Assembly (NCBI GenBank): GCA_964019165.1
Contig: OZ025268.1
Span: 3,581,501 to 3,645,500 of the forward strand
Source of the DNA: Mastigias papua
Taxonomy: Eukaryota; Cnidaria; Scyphozoa; Rhizostomeae; Mastigiidae
DNA: 64,000 bases
Direction: 5' to 3'
In this document: positions 42,001 through 53,110 of the stretch, one piece after another
How the letters are laid out: each line of letters begins with the position of its first letter
Position numbering within the stretch: position 1 is the first letter of the stretch
Translations under genes and position numbers: made by a program
Notes under the pieces: generated by a model
Seen by the model: the letters and a program-made list of their open reading frames with translations, nothing else
Database searches by the model: none
Told to the model about the DNA's origin: nothing

Positions 42001-44761
42001 CGTTCTATATGATAATTCCGTGTAAAATGCTGTACTATTTACTGCAGTTAGTATAAATTAAATTCTAGGGAAAGATTTTTTAAAGATGCTTTTTCCCGCA
42101 TTTGCGATCGTTTTATGACCATTGTCCAGAATTTTCCGAATTACGAACTAGACACAACACTACTAGAGTCCTGGATACACTTCTGCATCTGCGTGTTTTA
42201 TTGTTGCAGCATGTGCAGCATGTGCAACATTACACTTAAGTATCGAAGTGCGAGGAACTAGCCAAGATGTACTGAAGTTCTTCAAAGATACCCTGAATAA
42301 CACGCGTTTATTGTCCCTATTCTTTTCATTGCATGAAATTAATTGCCAAACTTTAGGCTTCACCTCATTGCCTTACTTTTTGTTTACTACTGCTAAATGC
42401 TTTCGTTTCAAGGTCTGGATTCAGTGGTTTGGAGAGCACACTCATAGCCAAATGGAGTTGTCGTCACTGAAAAGCTTGGAGGAAGGTTTAGTTGAATATA
42501 GGAATAGCAAAAGGAGGAAAAACAGGTACAATTTGAACTCCTACTTAGTCGTTGTCGATGAATTGATTCTCTTATTTCTTGTTTTTATACTTTATCATTA
42601 TGTATTCGTCCATTTTATCATGTTTTTATATGTATGTGTACCAGCACAACATTGTTGCCATTGCCGTATGATTGTTATTGAGAGTGCTTTGATACTGTTT
42701 GGCTGCCAAGCGCTCTTTGATACCGATATGATGTCTTGTAAATGCAACCTGTCAATATAAATTTGATTTTGAACCAACCTCGTATACTTTTTGTGTTTTA
42801 GAGGCATATCTCTTAATCATAGATTACTCGTTGGTCAGATTGAGTTTGTAAATAATTTAATGATTTTTGTTACTTTTTGTTCGTGCATTTAAAGCATTTT
42901 ATGGAGGGTTCGTTTAGCTAAGACGGATTGCTGAGATACCAGTATTTATTTGTTTGCATCAGTGCCTTTGCAACAGCTTCTCGTCTATAACTTGGGGATT
43001 TCTTGCAGGAGCAATAAAAAGACTATAGAAAGTTTGGAATCTGCCATTGCCGAAGCGCTCAACATTGCAAATAGCAGATCAATGGTAAGAGATACATACT
43101 GCAGATATGTTGAGTACATATATCGTTACTTTGTCTGTGAATTGTTTTATATAACTGCATTGTTCCTTGCGTCGCTATTAATAGGCTCATTTGTTTAAAC
43201 GAGAAGTGCTGAGAGGAAATAGAAGTCTTATTTATTACATAGAGAATTTCTCCGAATTTTCGCTGCGCTGCTTTCAAGTTTATATCCTGCAGAATGTTAT
43301 GACAAGGTGTGATAATTATTGGAAACATATTAGAAACATGGAGTTTGGAAAAAGAAAATCATTACGTATTCCTGGAATACATGTATTTATGTTGAAACAT
43401 GAATTTCGAGCACTTGAGGGGAGAAGGAAAATGAATTACCTATGAGGGAAGGGAAGTAGGTAGCCACGCGTATGCAAATAGTGTTTTGGGATAAATTTGT
43501 AGTGTTTTGGGGTAAATGTTTAGTATTTGGAAGACGCTCTTAACTCTGCTATGAAACTGTCAGGAGAAAATCAGATAGTTTGAGGTTTGACAAATTGAAT
43601 TGGTTAGATGTGAGATTAGTATAGAATTAAAAGTGCAACCAAGATTTAAATTGAATACGAACGATATAAATGTGAATATAGCCGGCACCTTAGCTAGTAT
43701 GATTTACCTTCTTGATTTTTATAACTTTATTTCGTTTTTAAGTGGACCCCATTCCTTTCGTAGACTTCAGTTTCATCAAATATTATATCAGGTATATATG
43801 CAACCTTTATTACACTTTAGATGGAACCTTATTTTAAGTTATTGCATTGTCTAGAAGTTGGTCGCAATCTTTTATCAATGAATCTAAAGCCAATTTATCA
43901 GCATTCAACAGTTAAGAATGCAACTCTCACATGTGTTTTTTTAATGAAGCAACCAGAGTTGTTTTGAAGCGCATTCCTTGTAGCTTTTTTAGAATAGTAG
44001 TTATCAATATATTAACGAAAATAGGTTACATGTTTGATACTAAGTTGCGATTGATGGAGCACACAATGGAAGATTTTCCGTTGCTTTAGCTAAATTGTAA
44101 GCATCAGTTTCTTTTGTCTACGATCGAGTCTGAGTTGTAAAGGAATTAAAAGATACGGTTTCGTTTGTCTACAAACGAGTCTGAGTTGTAAAGGAATTAG
44201 AAGATACGGTTTCGTTTGTCTACAAACGAGTCTGAGTTGTAAAGGAATTAAAAGATACAGTTTCGTTTGTCTACAAACGAGTCTGAGTTGTAAAGGAATT
44301 AAAAGATAGGTGAAAAATGGACCAATTTCATATATCATTATGAACTTGTCATCTTTATTCTTGTGACAGTATGGTGTCCATTTTACTATGGGCCCTGGCC
44401 CAGAAATCGCAAAAATCAAAGCAATAAATCAAAGTACAAGGAAGGCATGCTCTTCCCAAAGCCCCTATAGCCATGGGCCCCCGAGTTAGTAACTCTCTGG
44501 CCCCTCTTTCCTCAGCAACTGTGTATTGCATATGAAACTACTACTGAGATTTGCGTGAATTTCAAGGACTTTTGTAAAATTATAAGATCGATGTTTTGAC
44601 CCAGGTATTGTTCAATTTTTGTACGATTTGATTGTGATTTGAATTTAAGTTCATCATTTACAAGGTGTGTCCAAAATTGCATTTATCTGTTGTCCTTAAA
44701 TTATCGTTTGACTTTGTAGAGCTCGAGTCAGAGGCAAAGAAGCCAAGAATTTGAAGATTAA
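33030..44761 (+). CDS. MBD5/6: MBD5/6 orthologue (MBD plus PWWP), 7 exons, about 1,240 aa
   Basis: The exons are 33030-33232, 35858-36189, 37953-40607, 41290-41591, 42413-42525, 43009-43084 and 44720-44761. An in-frame TAA at 33021 precedes the ATG. The first two exons join to give VPIGWNRILDNGAIVYISPN, followed by TCKCGLECPLHLEKVF, the distinctive MBD of MBD5/MBD6 (residues about 51-107). A Lys/Arg-rich stretch follows (KKKRKRPKS). Exons 4-6 form the PWWP domain (LKVGDLIWGHQKGYSAWPGK, then VWIQWFGEH). In mammals MBD5/6 are nuclear and associate with the BAP1 PR-DUB H2A deubiquitinase. The donor after 36189 (GTTCCT) is weak and was chosen on phase. The last exon (SSSQRQRSQEFED, stop) fits phase but rests on little evidence. 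Confidence 0.88.
34076..34300 (-). mobile_element. 3' end of a second LINE retrotransposon
   Basis: On the minus strand it reads GRGRPKIAWKDNMKQEAKRC, then a WRRLSWKSANSNPS segment and stop, followed by about 25 bases and an (ATG)n/(GAT)n tail at 34078-34091. The wording is that of LINE ORF2 C-termini but differs from the copy at 25855, so it is a separate subfamily. The 5' end is truncated. Confidence 0.65.
35099..35321. mobile_element. MITE-like element, 223 bp
   Basis: The left end TACTATGAATCCTCATATTA and the reverse complement of the right end TACTATAAATTCTCAAATAA match at most positions over about 26 bases. Internal text repeats CTTATTTGA-type words. It resembles the element at 46053 in ends and length. 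Confidence 0.5.
36190..37952 (+). other. MBD5/6 intron 2
   Basis: It separates the MBD from the long central exon. I see no exon or repeat of note in it. The acceptor chosen (TTTTTCTCTCCAAAG before 37953) restores phase from the 36189 donor (G + GT). Confidence 0.55.
37953..40607 (+). CDS. MBD5/6: MBD5/6 exon 3: long low-complexity central exon
   Basis: One 2,655-bp exon encodes about 885 residues (179-1063) rich in Ser, Thr, Gln, Asn and Pro, with no recognised domain. It starts after a phase-1 junction with GQKPNSIV and ends in phase 1 at a GTGAGT donor. Near its start is a basic segment (SSKRGLPKSKRVPKSK) followed by the compact motif IASMMGRVKQQVGDLDRV, and GARFLIMG-like hydrophobic pieces occur in the middle. 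Mammalian MBD5 and MBD6 also have long disordered central regions. An open frame extends upstream to 37898, but only by including intron sequence. Confidence 0.9.
44111..44309. repeat. 51-bp minisatellite, four copies
   Basis: GAGTCTGAGTTGTAAAGGAA recurs starting at 44126, 44177, 44228 and 44279, exactly 51 bp apart each time. Each junction between units carries TCGTTTGTCTACAAACGA, an 8-bp perfect inverted repeat with a 2-bp loop. It lies in the last MBD5/6 intron. Because 51 is a multiple of three, it leaves a 17-residue repeat open on the minus strand, which I regard as spurious. Confidence 0.92.
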
Positions 44762-46555
44762 ATCTTAACTAGAGACCTTAATTTTGAAACTTACATATCG
44801 AGCCATATGTTTGCAAAAAATCGTACAATTGTAAATATTCATTATCAGAAGACCTCATAAGCGATTCTCCCTTTATTTACTTTGTTACATACAGTGTGGA
44901 GCAACTCTGTATATAGCCGCTGACCACAGAAGGTCAGTATGAAAAACGGTCTCACGTCGCTAATTATTAAATTGCCCTTTAAAGTAACAACGACTTTTTT
45001 ACGCTTCACCTGAAATCTGACCAACATATGATTGCCATTCTTACCATATCAGTCTTAGACATTTGTTTTCACAATCGTATCGATCTCAAGGAAGTGCCTA
45101 TTTTGGTGACTATCTACAGCCAGCTAAATCCCAATCATTCAGATAGACACATGCTCTTACATGCCCATCTGTACGACCCAAGCAGTCCTGGTGATGTTTA
45201 TCTTAACGAACCTGACATGAGTGAATATCGATGTATCCAAAGGATCCTTCCAATTGTAAAAAGTGTCCCCGCTCCTGTGATACTGATTGCATGGAAACAT
45301 GTAAACTAGGGCTTGATATACACTGCCTTCCCGGGAATCTTACTCCATCTAGACGTTTTTCTCGTAAACATAATGAAACCTTGCTACAACCGTCTTTGCA
45401 ATTTTGACACAAAATCTCATCAATTCTTTTCCACACACTGTATCTTACCACCAATCACCCCGGTCGTTCTTTTCACATGGGCCTTGGCATTTCATCTCAA
45501 ATCTTCCTATAAAGTATCTTGACATTAAATGAAATAGTAAATTATTGGAATGCACTATTTTCTGTACAGATCTATGCATTTTAAGACATTTAGATAGGAA
45601 TTGTACCCGTATTTCATGTTGAATTCTTAGTATATTTCAACAAGTGAAGTTTCTTTCTCGATAGATTTGTTTATGATGGTATTATTTATTGTAATAATGA
45701 CCTTTTAGCAGCGTCTATGTCTCCTTATTCTGAATTTCGCGCCTCTTATTCTTTCGTGTCTGTAGTAAATAATAGCAATGGTGCTTTCCAGAACCCGAAA
45801 AATACAGTGGCCTTGTGTCCTTGACAATGGTAATTGTCTTAAAAATTCGGATAGTGATATTGAAACTCAAAAATAGTAGTGTGAGTGCAAGTGCATACTG
45901 CAGTTGCCAAATTTTCTTTCAAGAGAACTGGAGCCCTAGAGCGTGGAAACTAGGACTTTACACTAAAAAGCGGTGCTTGTGGAAAATAGGTGTGGTCCTG
46001 AAAAGTACTCTTTCGGGTTCCGCCTGTATGAAGCTCTTGTGCCTGCTGAACATACCGTAAATCCTCGAATTGGCCCTTTCCTCGGAAAAACCCCAAGTCT
46101 AAACTTAAAGTTGCCAATAGGCCCCTCGAATAAGCTATCACCACAGACTTGACGAAGACTTTAATATACTGATGTTTGACTTAAATCTGTCCTATTATTA
46201 AGTCATCCACTATAATAAGCCCCCACCCACCCCCACCCAACAAGTATAAAAAATAACTGCTCCGGGGGGAGGGGCTAATTGATGATTTGCGATAGTTACT
46301 AAAAATTCATTGGATCGTCTGGTTTCTATTCTTTTATCTGACATGCCAACATTGGCCCTTTTAAGACGGCCATTTTACTATACACCATTTGAAGGAGCTT
46401 TTAAAACTGTACATGAGCCGCTTATTGGTTTACACAAAAAAGCTTTTACCTTTGTTATGGAATGAAGTAGCAAGCTGCAAATTAGACATACTGTACATGA
46501 AGACAGATACAACAAATGTAAAAAGGGCCGATAAGTAGAGTGATTAGCTGACACC
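44762..46555. other. Intergenic region, MBD5/6 to MSL1
   Basis: This holds the presumed MBD5/6 3' UTR, a MITE-like element (46053-46295) and the MSL1 upstream region. The open frame at 45028-45309 has no recognisable product and no supporting splice context. No other feature is seen. Confidence 0.5.
46053..46295. mobile_element. MITE-like element, 243 bp, degenerate
   Basis: It begins TACCGTAAATCCTCGAAT and ends with a diverged inverse (GGGGCTAATTGATGATTTGC). Inside are CCCCTCGAATAAGC and AATAAGCCCCC words typical of this kind of short inverted-repeat element. The ends resemble those of the 35099-35321 element. Confidence 0.5.
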
Positions 46556-46657
46556 ATGGCGAGCGACCACGAGTTCTCGTGTAACAACAACAACTACTAC
46601 ACCAGACGTTCGTTTGCTGTAGCGAGGAGCATGACCTGCACCGTGAAATCATTGTAG
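46556..46657 (+). other. Upstream ORF in frame with MSL1, 33 codons
   Basis: An ATG in a strong context (ACCATGG) at 46556 opens a 33-codon frame that ends with TAG at 46655-46657. The MSL1 ATG is only 12 bases further on and in the same frame, with no stop between. The bases after the stop are CTAG, the context associated with stop-codon readthrough in animals. It may be a regulatory uORF or the start of an extended isoform; the peptide itself has no recognised motif beyond an Asn run. Confidence 0.5.
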
Positions 46658-46669
46658 CTAGTGAACTCG

Positions 46670-49600
46670 ATGTCGGACGCCCATGAAAGCAGTATGGTTA
46701 AATCAACCCAGCCAACAACGGAAAGTCAGACAAATCACCCATTTATATTGGAAAGAGAACAGATGCCGAGGAAGGACTCAGTTGCAGAGGGCAGAAGTTG
46801 TGACCAGGATGACTTAGGCCCTATATTAGTTTCAGAAGGTAGAGAACCTGGAGATAACAAGTTATTTAGTGATAAAGATAACTCAAAAACTTGTAGCTGT
46901 CCATGCCATTCAAGTAGCTCAGACTGTGCATTTAGTGAAAAGTTGTCAGAAAGTATTCGTTTTCGCGAGCTGCTTATTCTGCATCTTGACATGATTGAAG
47001 AGCAGAATGCAATGTTGCAAGTAAAAGAGAAGCACATTCACAACTTGAAAACTGAAAACGAACAGGTATGGGAAACTCACTGTTCACGCTTACTAGATCA
47101 TTGATTCGTAGAGTGCTGTGATGTGTAAAAGTAATTGTACTCAACTATATGGTAAAGTGAGGAACATGGCAGCACGAGATTGTTGCTTTTGAAAACTTGT
47201 TTGCAAAGTATTTGTGCACACTCGTTGCAGCCCTATTTGCACGCATGCATGCACAGTTTGCATCCTATGCAATAATTGTACGCATACACGCCTGGCAAAT
47301 ACCTGTTTGCATGCACGATATCTCTTTGAAAAGTGCCATGTTAGTGTTGGTATGTTAGTGTTGTTTGAAGACATTGTCTGTAACAAGAATAAGGAGTAAT
47401 GCTGTATATACAGGTATGCTATTGGAGGCATTTTTCGCACTTTCGGTTTCATTGTTTACTTTATGACATGGGTCATGGTGTATGCAGACCAAGTGATTTC
47501 TTTAATATTTCTGGTGCTATCTTTAAACTTAATAGAAATTAATGGTTTTTGAAGCTCCTCCTCCACATAAGTGAGTTTAGCAAATTATTATCTATTCAAA
47601 TAAGTTGGACTTTTTCCCCAATAGTGCCAGTAGTCTGAAAATTTCTTGCCCTTACATGTCTAGCACATAGATACCTAAAATATTTACCTGAAACATGTGT
47701 ATTTGTGGTGGCTATGGTTTTTATTTCTTTCTTTTTACTTGTTTGGTTGTTACCTAATATCTGAGCTGTGTTTGAAGACAATTTAGAATGCATTTTATTA
47801 TGTAATATTAGAGTAGTATAATTAACATTTTCAGCTTATAAGAAGTTTTTTTAGTTTCAGTGATAGTCTTTATTTTCCAATTTGACATGCAGTATAGTTT
47901 TATGGGGGCTATCTTCCCATTAAAATTATTATGTGAATTGACATTTTAAATGAATTGAGGAAATGCATTTTTGTTTTTAGCCTTCTACTTGAGGAATACT
48001 TTTTCTTATAATTGTCTCCTTGTAAAAGGAAAAGTTGTCAGTTAGTCATTTGTCATGCAGTGTTACATATCAACTTGCACTGAATAATATTGATAATAGA
48101 TTGCTATGCATTTCTTCAGTTTTATTTAGTTTCATCTAATTTTAAAATTCCACTACATACAAAAAGAAAGTATATATTGAATAACAAGAAAATTTAGCAG
48201 TTATTAACACATAAACTTTAGGTCATCCAGCTTCAGTGTAAAATTCAATAAAATTAGAACTCATATTTGCTTGTTGCATATGTATTCTATTCTCGGATGT
48301 GAATTATTGTCATAATAAAATTTTTTCTTTATGTAATATGAATAAACAATCTTCACTTGTAGCTAAATGCCAGATTGAATAGGATGGAAAGAAGGGTTGC
48401 ATTAAAGTCAAGAAAGCTCACAGAAGATGCTGATGTTGACCCAAACAAAGGGAAATCATTGCTCACTAAAAGGCAAATTTTCCTTTCTTCTACTGTATTA
48501 TTTTTCATTTTCTCATCTTGAACCAATGTTCTTATATCTTTTATGGTCATTCTTCTGTCAAAGAATTGTTATCAAAAACCAGTGAATGGTGGTTTAAGAG
48601 AGTTTGATCTCACAACCTGGGACAGCTTGCCCCTTTGATCAGTAATCATTATTCCATTAGGTACAATGGCATAGTAGTTTGTTAGTACAGCTTTAGGAGA
48701 TTGTGCACAGCTTAAAGCTCACAAGACATTTTTATCCAGGCTTGCCAGCAGGCACTAATAGGAAATGCATATAGAAGACTTATTAGTCATTACTCTTTAA
48801 GTGTAGCCTTTCTATATGGTATACTGTAAGATCCTTTAACTTTTAAGTTCACATTTTTTCTATATTTTTTGGTTATTTTGTAATTTTTCTCTTGTTAGGG
48901 GCCATTCTTTTAGTGGACTAGAAACTTCTAGTAGATTTAAGAAGGCTGCAGTGAGTGGTTCATTTTCTATAAATGTGACTTCAAAACAGTTCAAAGATAA
49001 TGGAACAGGACTCTTTCTATCCACTGATGTTGACTATTTACAAACAACTGCATATTCAAGTTTGAAAGCCAAGAAAGAAAACAAAGAGGAATCAAGGATA
49101 GCAGGTATTTATCTATGTTGCTTAGTAGATACCATAAAGACAATACTTTAATGTATGTGCTATTTGAGAGTGGAGCCATGTAGTGGAACTGCTGATTGCT
49201 GATGATGTGCTGTATTAGAGGGGACTTGATCAACACTGTTATTGAGTATTTTAACAAGGTGTATACAGTGATGATAGCATAGGAAGCTACATTAGAAATA
49301 TGATAGTGCTACTATTGAAGCAGAATCCATCTCATTGTAGTTCCAACGTGGAAGGATGTTCCTGTTGAACACATCCCAAAGAGTCAAAGATCAAAAAATA
49401 CAGAGAAAAGCTGCACTGAAAGAGCTGAAGAGGTGATAAATAATCATGTTTGTAACTTTAAATTTAATCAACTTTGTGACCATGTAGGTGGCCTTGATAT
49501 TTGTATTTCTTGTGCAAGCAAATATTTCATTCATATATCATGCAATATCATGCTAATCAGTGCTGCCTACTCTCACAGTAATGGAGTACCTCATGTGAGT

Positions 49601-52195
49601 AATGTTGTGCTTCTACCTGTTGCCTTCATGCCAGCATGTTCTCATCATGCTTTAAGTACCCTACCTTATATTTGCTAGTTTAAATCTTGACCATTGACCA
49701 TTTTCAAGTAGGGCAGACTTTGTTTCTGAGTGTTCTAGAGAACTCCTAGTATGCATTTCCAAGATAAGATTCTTCATCTATCATATTCAAACAAAAGACT
49801 CTCAGCTTGTGTTAATATTGCAAGGATATGTTAGCAAAATTATGATTACTTTTCTTCCCTAATTGTGTAACATATTTCTTGCAAGATTGTGTTCCCACTG
49901 TTCATAATACTTGTTTGTATAGGAAGACATACGTTTATTTGTTTGTACCTAGTTCATTCTAAGATTCCTAATTTATATCCTTGTCCTTGTTTTTGAATGA
50001 TGAAACCAGAGAAAGTTCATCATGAGATATGAAATATGAAATTTGATTTGCATAAAGATTGATGAGGGATTGGTTTTGTTTGGATTTACTGCTTTTTACA
50101 TTTTGTGTATATTGGAATGGTAAAAATCATTTTATTATGTAAAAGGAAGTAGAATGGGATTTATGTCATTCAAGCAACTACTGTAATGGATAGATAGCAT
50201 TTAAACAATTCTTGACAATTAGCATTTTGGAATGATGGTGTTCTCTTTCTTTTTTTGTGAGACAAGTGCAAAATCTATAGATTTGACTTCCGGACTTTTG
50301 ATTGAGATTTCAGCTTTATTTCCTATATAATATTACCTCTGTTTTCATGTCATGATTAGGTTACAGACGATGAATCCTATCAGCGTAGACACTTGAAGAT
50401 GGAATTGGATGAAATTCGAAGGAAAAGGTGCATAGTTTTAGTGACAAATTTTGGTTACATAAGAAGTTTCAATTCACATAAGGAGTTAAATTGATATAAC
50501 AAGAAGCTTTATTTTACTAGATATGAAAAAACGGTGTCATAACTCTTTAAAAGAAATATTTTGAGAACTGTACACACAAAAAGTCATCACGAGAGTCAAT
50601 CTTTTGAGTTTTTTGTTTCCACAATGGTTTTGCTTCAGATTCTTCTGATAATGTTATTAAATGCAATTGTCTCATCCCAGGTGGGATATCCAACAAATGC
50701 GACAGGAGAGGATCCATGAGAATTTGCGCCAGAAGCAAAGAGAACGAGAAGATCCTGGTCAGGCAATACAGAAAACCAAATCATCCAATTGCAACACACA
50801 AACTCTTCATCCACCGCCTGGAAATGGTAACTATTTAAACTTTTTTTACAATTGTGTCTCCTATTTTTAGTTTTTGCTTCACTACCCAGTGGAATGCTAC
50901 TGGACTATTGGTTCTGTTCGATGTTACTAATTATCTAGTCCACAAAACAAATGCTTGTTTAATGGAGAACTGAAGCAAGAATTCTGCTGAGAGAACCTAT
51001 TCTCACAATGCTTTAGGCCACGGAGATTCATAGTGTTGATTTTTTGTAATCATTTAAACTTTAGGGCCACATTAGCTTCTTCATTGTAGATTTATCCGAA
51101 ACACGCCATGCCCCAGGTCAAGCTGATTATTTCCCGCAATAGGACTATTTCCTTGCAATTAACAGCTTTATTATTTTTACACTACTCATACGTCATTTTT
51201 CTAAATTTCAGAAAGGCTGTTTTATAAACAGGAAGTCAGCATCTATATTGTCTTACGAGTTAACTCAAAGGCATAACTTATAAGCTAACTTAAAAGGCAT
51301 AATTTGTGAATTAACTTAAGAGGCATAATTTATGAATTAATATAGAAAGCATAATTATAAACTATCTTAAAAGCCATAATTTATGTGATGAATTTTTCAT
51401 CAATCCACGTTTTATTTAATTGTACAGCGATGTTCATAGAAGTTGCTAATGAAATACCCGTGTTTGCACTTGGATCTCGAATACCACATTTAGAGCCATC
51501 GTAAGTGTTTTAGTTTGTCTTTTCTTTAGCATTTTTTTAGTAGGTCATAAACCTCTCCTTTAGTTGTTGAATAGGGTTATACGATGGTATAAACGATATT
51601 TTATACACATCAACGGTGACCCATACAAGTCATACAAAAATTCTCTTTTCTGGAAAATCTTTTGTTGGATTAGATATATTTTTTTCGCTGGACAGGCTTC
51701 TTTCGATTGGAAAGGACTTTTTCAACTGGAATAAGCTTTTCTCCTTCTGGACATGCTGTCACATTGACTTTGCAACACTTTTTATAACGTTAGAATGACG
51801 CTTCTACTTGTGAGTGTGGGATGTGGTCACACGTGTACACCAACTAATAAAAGTGGACAGCGTTGAGAATAATGCTGAAAATAAAATCATTCATTTTATC
51901 GTGAAAGGCTTCCGTTGCAATGAAATTGTGCGTGAATTGTGGTTATAAGTTTCATAGTATTGAAGGAAGATATTTGCAAGACTTCCACCGCTCTAGGCAA
52001 AACCTGAGAACCAACATGATTATCACTTGCTAAACTTGTTCGGAGACAAGAAATATGCTAGAGGATAAGATAACGTTGTTTTATAGAGAGTTTGATCTTC
52101 CTTGGTTTGATATGGCAAAAAGAGAGGTACAAAACCGTCAGAAGAAAATGAAGGCAACAAGAGGTCAAAGGAGAAAGACTTGGTATAAATTTTAG
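46670..52195 (+). CDS. MSL1: MSL1, male-specific lethal 1 homologue, 8 exons, 399 aa
   Basis: MSL1 is the scaffold of the MSL complex that directs MOF/KAT8 to acetylate histone H4 Lys16. The exons are 46670-47065, 48363-48472, 48899-49104, 49341-49432, 50360-50427, 50681-50826, 51428-51500 and 52087-52195. They sum to exactly 1,200 nt, with phases agreeing at every junction. A coiled coil (about residues 97-150) contains RELLILHLDMIEEQNAMLQ, matching the MSL2-binding coiled coil. IAVPTWKDV, RRHLKMELDEIRRKRWDIQQ and the final IPVFALGSRIPHLEPSEFDL-PWFD segment match the PEHE region and C-terminus of vertebrate MSL1, which bind MOF and MSL3. A Cys cluster (CSCPCHSSSSDC) near residue 75 is not a known feature. 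The intron after 48472 uses a GC donor. The PEHE protein KANSL1 is the main alternative, but the coiled coil favours MSL1. Confidence 0.94.
47066..48362 (+). other. MSL1 intron 1
   Basis: It interrupts the coiled coil. No exon or mobile element is recognised. A short ACGCATGCATGCAC-type alternating stretch lies near 47240. Confidence 0.6.
51261..51386. repeat. 26-bp minisatellite, about five copies
   Basis: The unit TAACTTAAAAGGCATAATTT plus six bases is repeated with a few mismatches (TAACTC.., TAACTTAAGA.., TAATATAG.., TATCTTAAAA..) in MSL1 intron 6, just before the 51428 exon. Confidence 0.8.
52087..52195 (+). CDS. MSL1: MSL1 terminal exon
   Basis: The acceptor TGTTTTATAG before 52087 and the phase (2 + 1) give Ser-Glu-Phe-Asp-Leu-Pro-Trp-Phe-Asp, matching the NFELPWLD end motif of vertebrate MSL1. 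A basic tail and TAG at 52193-52195 follow. Confidence 0.9.
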
Positions 52196-52229
52196 GACTG
52201 ATTCCTTTCCTGTATAGCATCCTGTAGAT

Positions 52230-52235
52230 AATAAA
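52230..52235 (+). terminator. Putative MSL1 poly(A) signal AATAAA
   Basis: A canonical AATAAA lies 35 nt after the MSL1 stop codon and would give a very short 3' UTR. Functional use is inferred. Confidence 0.55.
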
Positions 52236-53110
52236 AAATTCTAATTCTTGAAGGGACGTTTTGGTTGTATCAATCAAATTGTTCATAAAGCGTTGTTGCT
52301 TGATTTTCGTGTATAGTCGATGTTCCTTGGTTATGTCTGTGGTTGGAATGAAAGAAGCATGATTGAAGCATTATACATTTGTTGAAAAATGATATAACTT
52401 CTTGATTGCCTGAGTGATCACTTGATGATTCAGAGATACTTGAAGATTGGTTCGGATGATTGACAGATTATACTTGATCACCTGGTTGGTTGCCTGATCA
52501 CTCAGATATACGTGATCATTTGACGGGAATTTAATTTGCATCTATCAGTGCTCGGGTTACAGGTCATCTTCTTGTAATAAGAGCTATGTAGAACATAGGA
52601 TAAACCAGGTGGTTTTGATTTCGAGAACGGTAGAAAGTGAAAATAGAAAGTAAAAGTACGAAGTGAAGGCAGAAAGAGGGTGCTGTAAGTTAACTTTCTA
52701 AAATTCCATATTGATTTGTGTAATGCCATGAAAAATCTTCTTAAAGAAAGAGCCTGTAGAACAAGAGCTGGAGCCAGATGTAATATCAATACAACTTCTT
52801 ATATGTAGTATTTTCAGTGGTACCGATTAAGTACAGAACCATATTAATCAGCTGGCTTTAAGTTAATCTTTGGAGAATAATACATCCGCTGAAAGTCACT
52901 ACTTTATTAGCCAAGCAGATTGTGGATGATCCTACAATCTACTGTGTGATGTTTTGTCATAAAATACATATATGAATTATTAAATACATCATTGAGTCAA
53001 GTGTTTTTGTACACACTAAGGCGAATTAGCCGACCTGTCATTCATTAGGATCTATCGCTATGGAACTGAGTTTTGTCCTCTTACTAGAAACATTTTTCTA
53101 TCTGAGCTAA
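52236..53110. other. Intergenic stretch between convergent MSL1 and BBS5
   Basis: The 52390-52520 part contains several TTGATCACTT/TGATCACC-type short repeats. No exon of either gene is recognised here. Confidence 0.5.

Noticed and set aside
44090..44419. Minus-strand frame with a 17-residue repeat (LLIPLQLRLVCRQTK)
   Set aside because: It arises because the 51-bp minisatellite is a multiple of three; there is no start context, splice support or known family.
45028..45309. 93-codon open frame between MBD5/6 and MSL1
   Set aside because: There is no recognised motif and no splice or homology support, and its length is within chance for this DNA.
48565..48700. Second SINE-like A box (TGGCATAGTAG) in MSL1 intron 2
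   Set aside because: No B box at the expected distance.
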